A stretch of 6,351 bases of DNA. It comes from an uncultured Pseudorhodoferax sp. Its GTDB lineage: Bacteria; Pseudomonadota; Gammaproteobacteria; Burkholderiales; Burkholderiaceae. Positions within the stretch are counted from its first letter, which is position 1, and each line of letters starts with the position of its first letter. A model generated the notes under the pieces. It had not been told where the DNA came from. It ran no database searches and saw nothing but the letters and a program-made list of their open reading frames with translations. Positions 6,109-6,351 of the stretch are shown one piece after another. The position numbers were made by a program, and so were the translations under genes. Where the stretch lies: the NCBI GenBank assembly GCA_913776795.1, contig CAJYRH010000232.1, positions 1-6,351 on the forward strand. The letters run 5' to 3'.

Positions 6109-6146
6109 GGCTGCTTGGCACGTCAGCCGTCCACTGCGTAGACGGC
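6103..6146 (+). terminator. Stem-loops downstream of tctE, possible transcription end
   Basis: CCGAGC-GGCT-GCTTGG (6103-6118) forms a 6-bp stem with one G-U pair and a 4-nt loop, made from the last tandem-repeat unit. A second stem, GCCGTC (6126-6131) with GACGGC (6141-6146), has a 9-nt loop. Neither is followed by a T-tract, so classical intrinsic termination is not well supported; Rho-dependent termination or 3'-end protection is equally possible. Confidence 0.35.
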
Positions 6147-6188
6147 CGCAGTTGCTGCACCGCGCCGCTGCGCAGGGCGTGCAATGGT

Positions 6189-6284
6189 GCCGGATGTAGG
6201 AGCGAGAAGGACGGCCGGTGCCACGAGGCTGCCGAATGGCCACCCCCGCACCCGGCCGGTGCGACAGCTGCACCTACATTCGGC
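6189..6284. repeat. Nested inverted and direct repeats in the right-hand intergenic region
   Basis: GCCGGATGTAGG (6189-6200) and CCTACATTCGGC (6273-6284) are 12-nt inverted repeats with a single G-U-compatible mismatch, enclosing 72 nt. The right arm can instead pair perfectly over 8 nt with GCCGAATG (6231-6238). Inside, CGGCCGGTGC occurs twice in direct orientation (6212-6221 and 6253-6262, 41 bp apart). The competing pairings could form alternative RNA folds, or the repeats could be protein-binding sites or the ends of a small miniature element. Confidence 0.45.
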
Positions 6285-6351
6285 CGCTCACTTCGCACGC
6301 ACGTCATCTCCTGCCGCGCGTGCCACCCCCAACGCAAGAACGACGATTTCA

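Larger units (their letters stand above)
6067..6351. other. 285-bp region without a recognised gene after tctE
   Basis: No open frame here has a family-like product or a convincing ribosome binding site on either strand; the open minus-strand frames that cross it continue into tctE antisense and look like composition shadows. The region holds a tandem 8-bp repeat, stem-loops near 6103-6146, and nested inverted and direct repeats between 6189 and 6286, listed separately. It probably contains the tctE transcription end and perhaps the regulatory region of a gene beyond the window. Confidence 0.6.

Noticed and set aside
6115..6130. Perfect sigma-54 -24 half, TTGGCACG, after tctE
   Set aside because: The -12 element is absent: at the required N10 spacing the bases are GT in a CCGT context instead of GC in TTGC.
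6191..6205. Resemblance of TGTAGGAGCGAG to Pseudomonas/Xanthomonas REP sequences
   Set aside because: Only a short part matches and the following arm of that REP hairpin is missing; taken as chance unless a search finds further copies.
4636..6273. Minus-strand open frame of 545 codons covering tctE and the downstream gap
   Set aside because: Composition is that of an antisense shadow, with no recognisable domain; the sense strand holds a complete kinase with all catalytic boxes.

Overview
The window is GC-rich DNA with strong G/C preference at third codon positions. Its gene content (tripartite tricarboxylate transporter genes with a TctD/TctE-type two-component system, and an Mrp antiporter gene) points to a beta-proteobacterium of the order Burkholderiales, most likely Comamonadaceae (the Acidovorax/Variovorax/Hydrogenophaga neighbourhood). 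No phage, IS, CRISPR or RNA gene was recognised.

Layout. (1) The left end, 1-1132 on the minus strand, is the 5' part of mrpA/mnhA, the large subunit of a multisubunit Na+(K+)/H+ antiporter; the gene runs off the window. (2) A 329-bp divergent intergenic region (1133-1461) follows. It holds what I consider the least expected signal here: a near-consensus sigma-54 (-24/-12) promoter facing right (1370-1386), a weaker sigma-54-like match facing left immediately before mrpA (1143-1159), and between them an 18-bp inverted repeat TGTTCA-N6-TGAACA with a second partial copy 32 bp away, at distances suited to an enhancer-binding protein. (3) A 64-codon gene (1462-1656) encodes a small protein resembling DUF1508/YegP domains. 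(4) A rightward cluster tctB-tctA-tctD-tctE occupies 1776-6066: the small and large membrane subunits of a tripartite tricarboxylate transporter (TTT), then an OmpR-class response regulator and its sensor kinase, the last two overlapping by one base (TGATG). (5) The tail, 6067-6351, has no recognisable gene but contains a perfect 8-bp tandem repeat and several inverted repeats.

How the genes fit together. TctA and TctB form the membrane part of a secondary carboxylate importer that needs a periplasmic binding protein (TctC/Bug type) to deliver substrate. No tctC lies in the window, so it must be encoded elsewhere or supplied from the large Bug repertoire typical of this order. TctE probably senses an external carboxylate and TctD the response, controlling the transporter beside them. 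The mrpA gene is transcribed away from this cluster and belongs to a separate cation-homeostasis operon. A REP-like, hairpin-rich insertion splits tctB from tctA and stays open in the tctA frame, so automated start calls could add a false N-terminal extension of about 59 residues to TctA.
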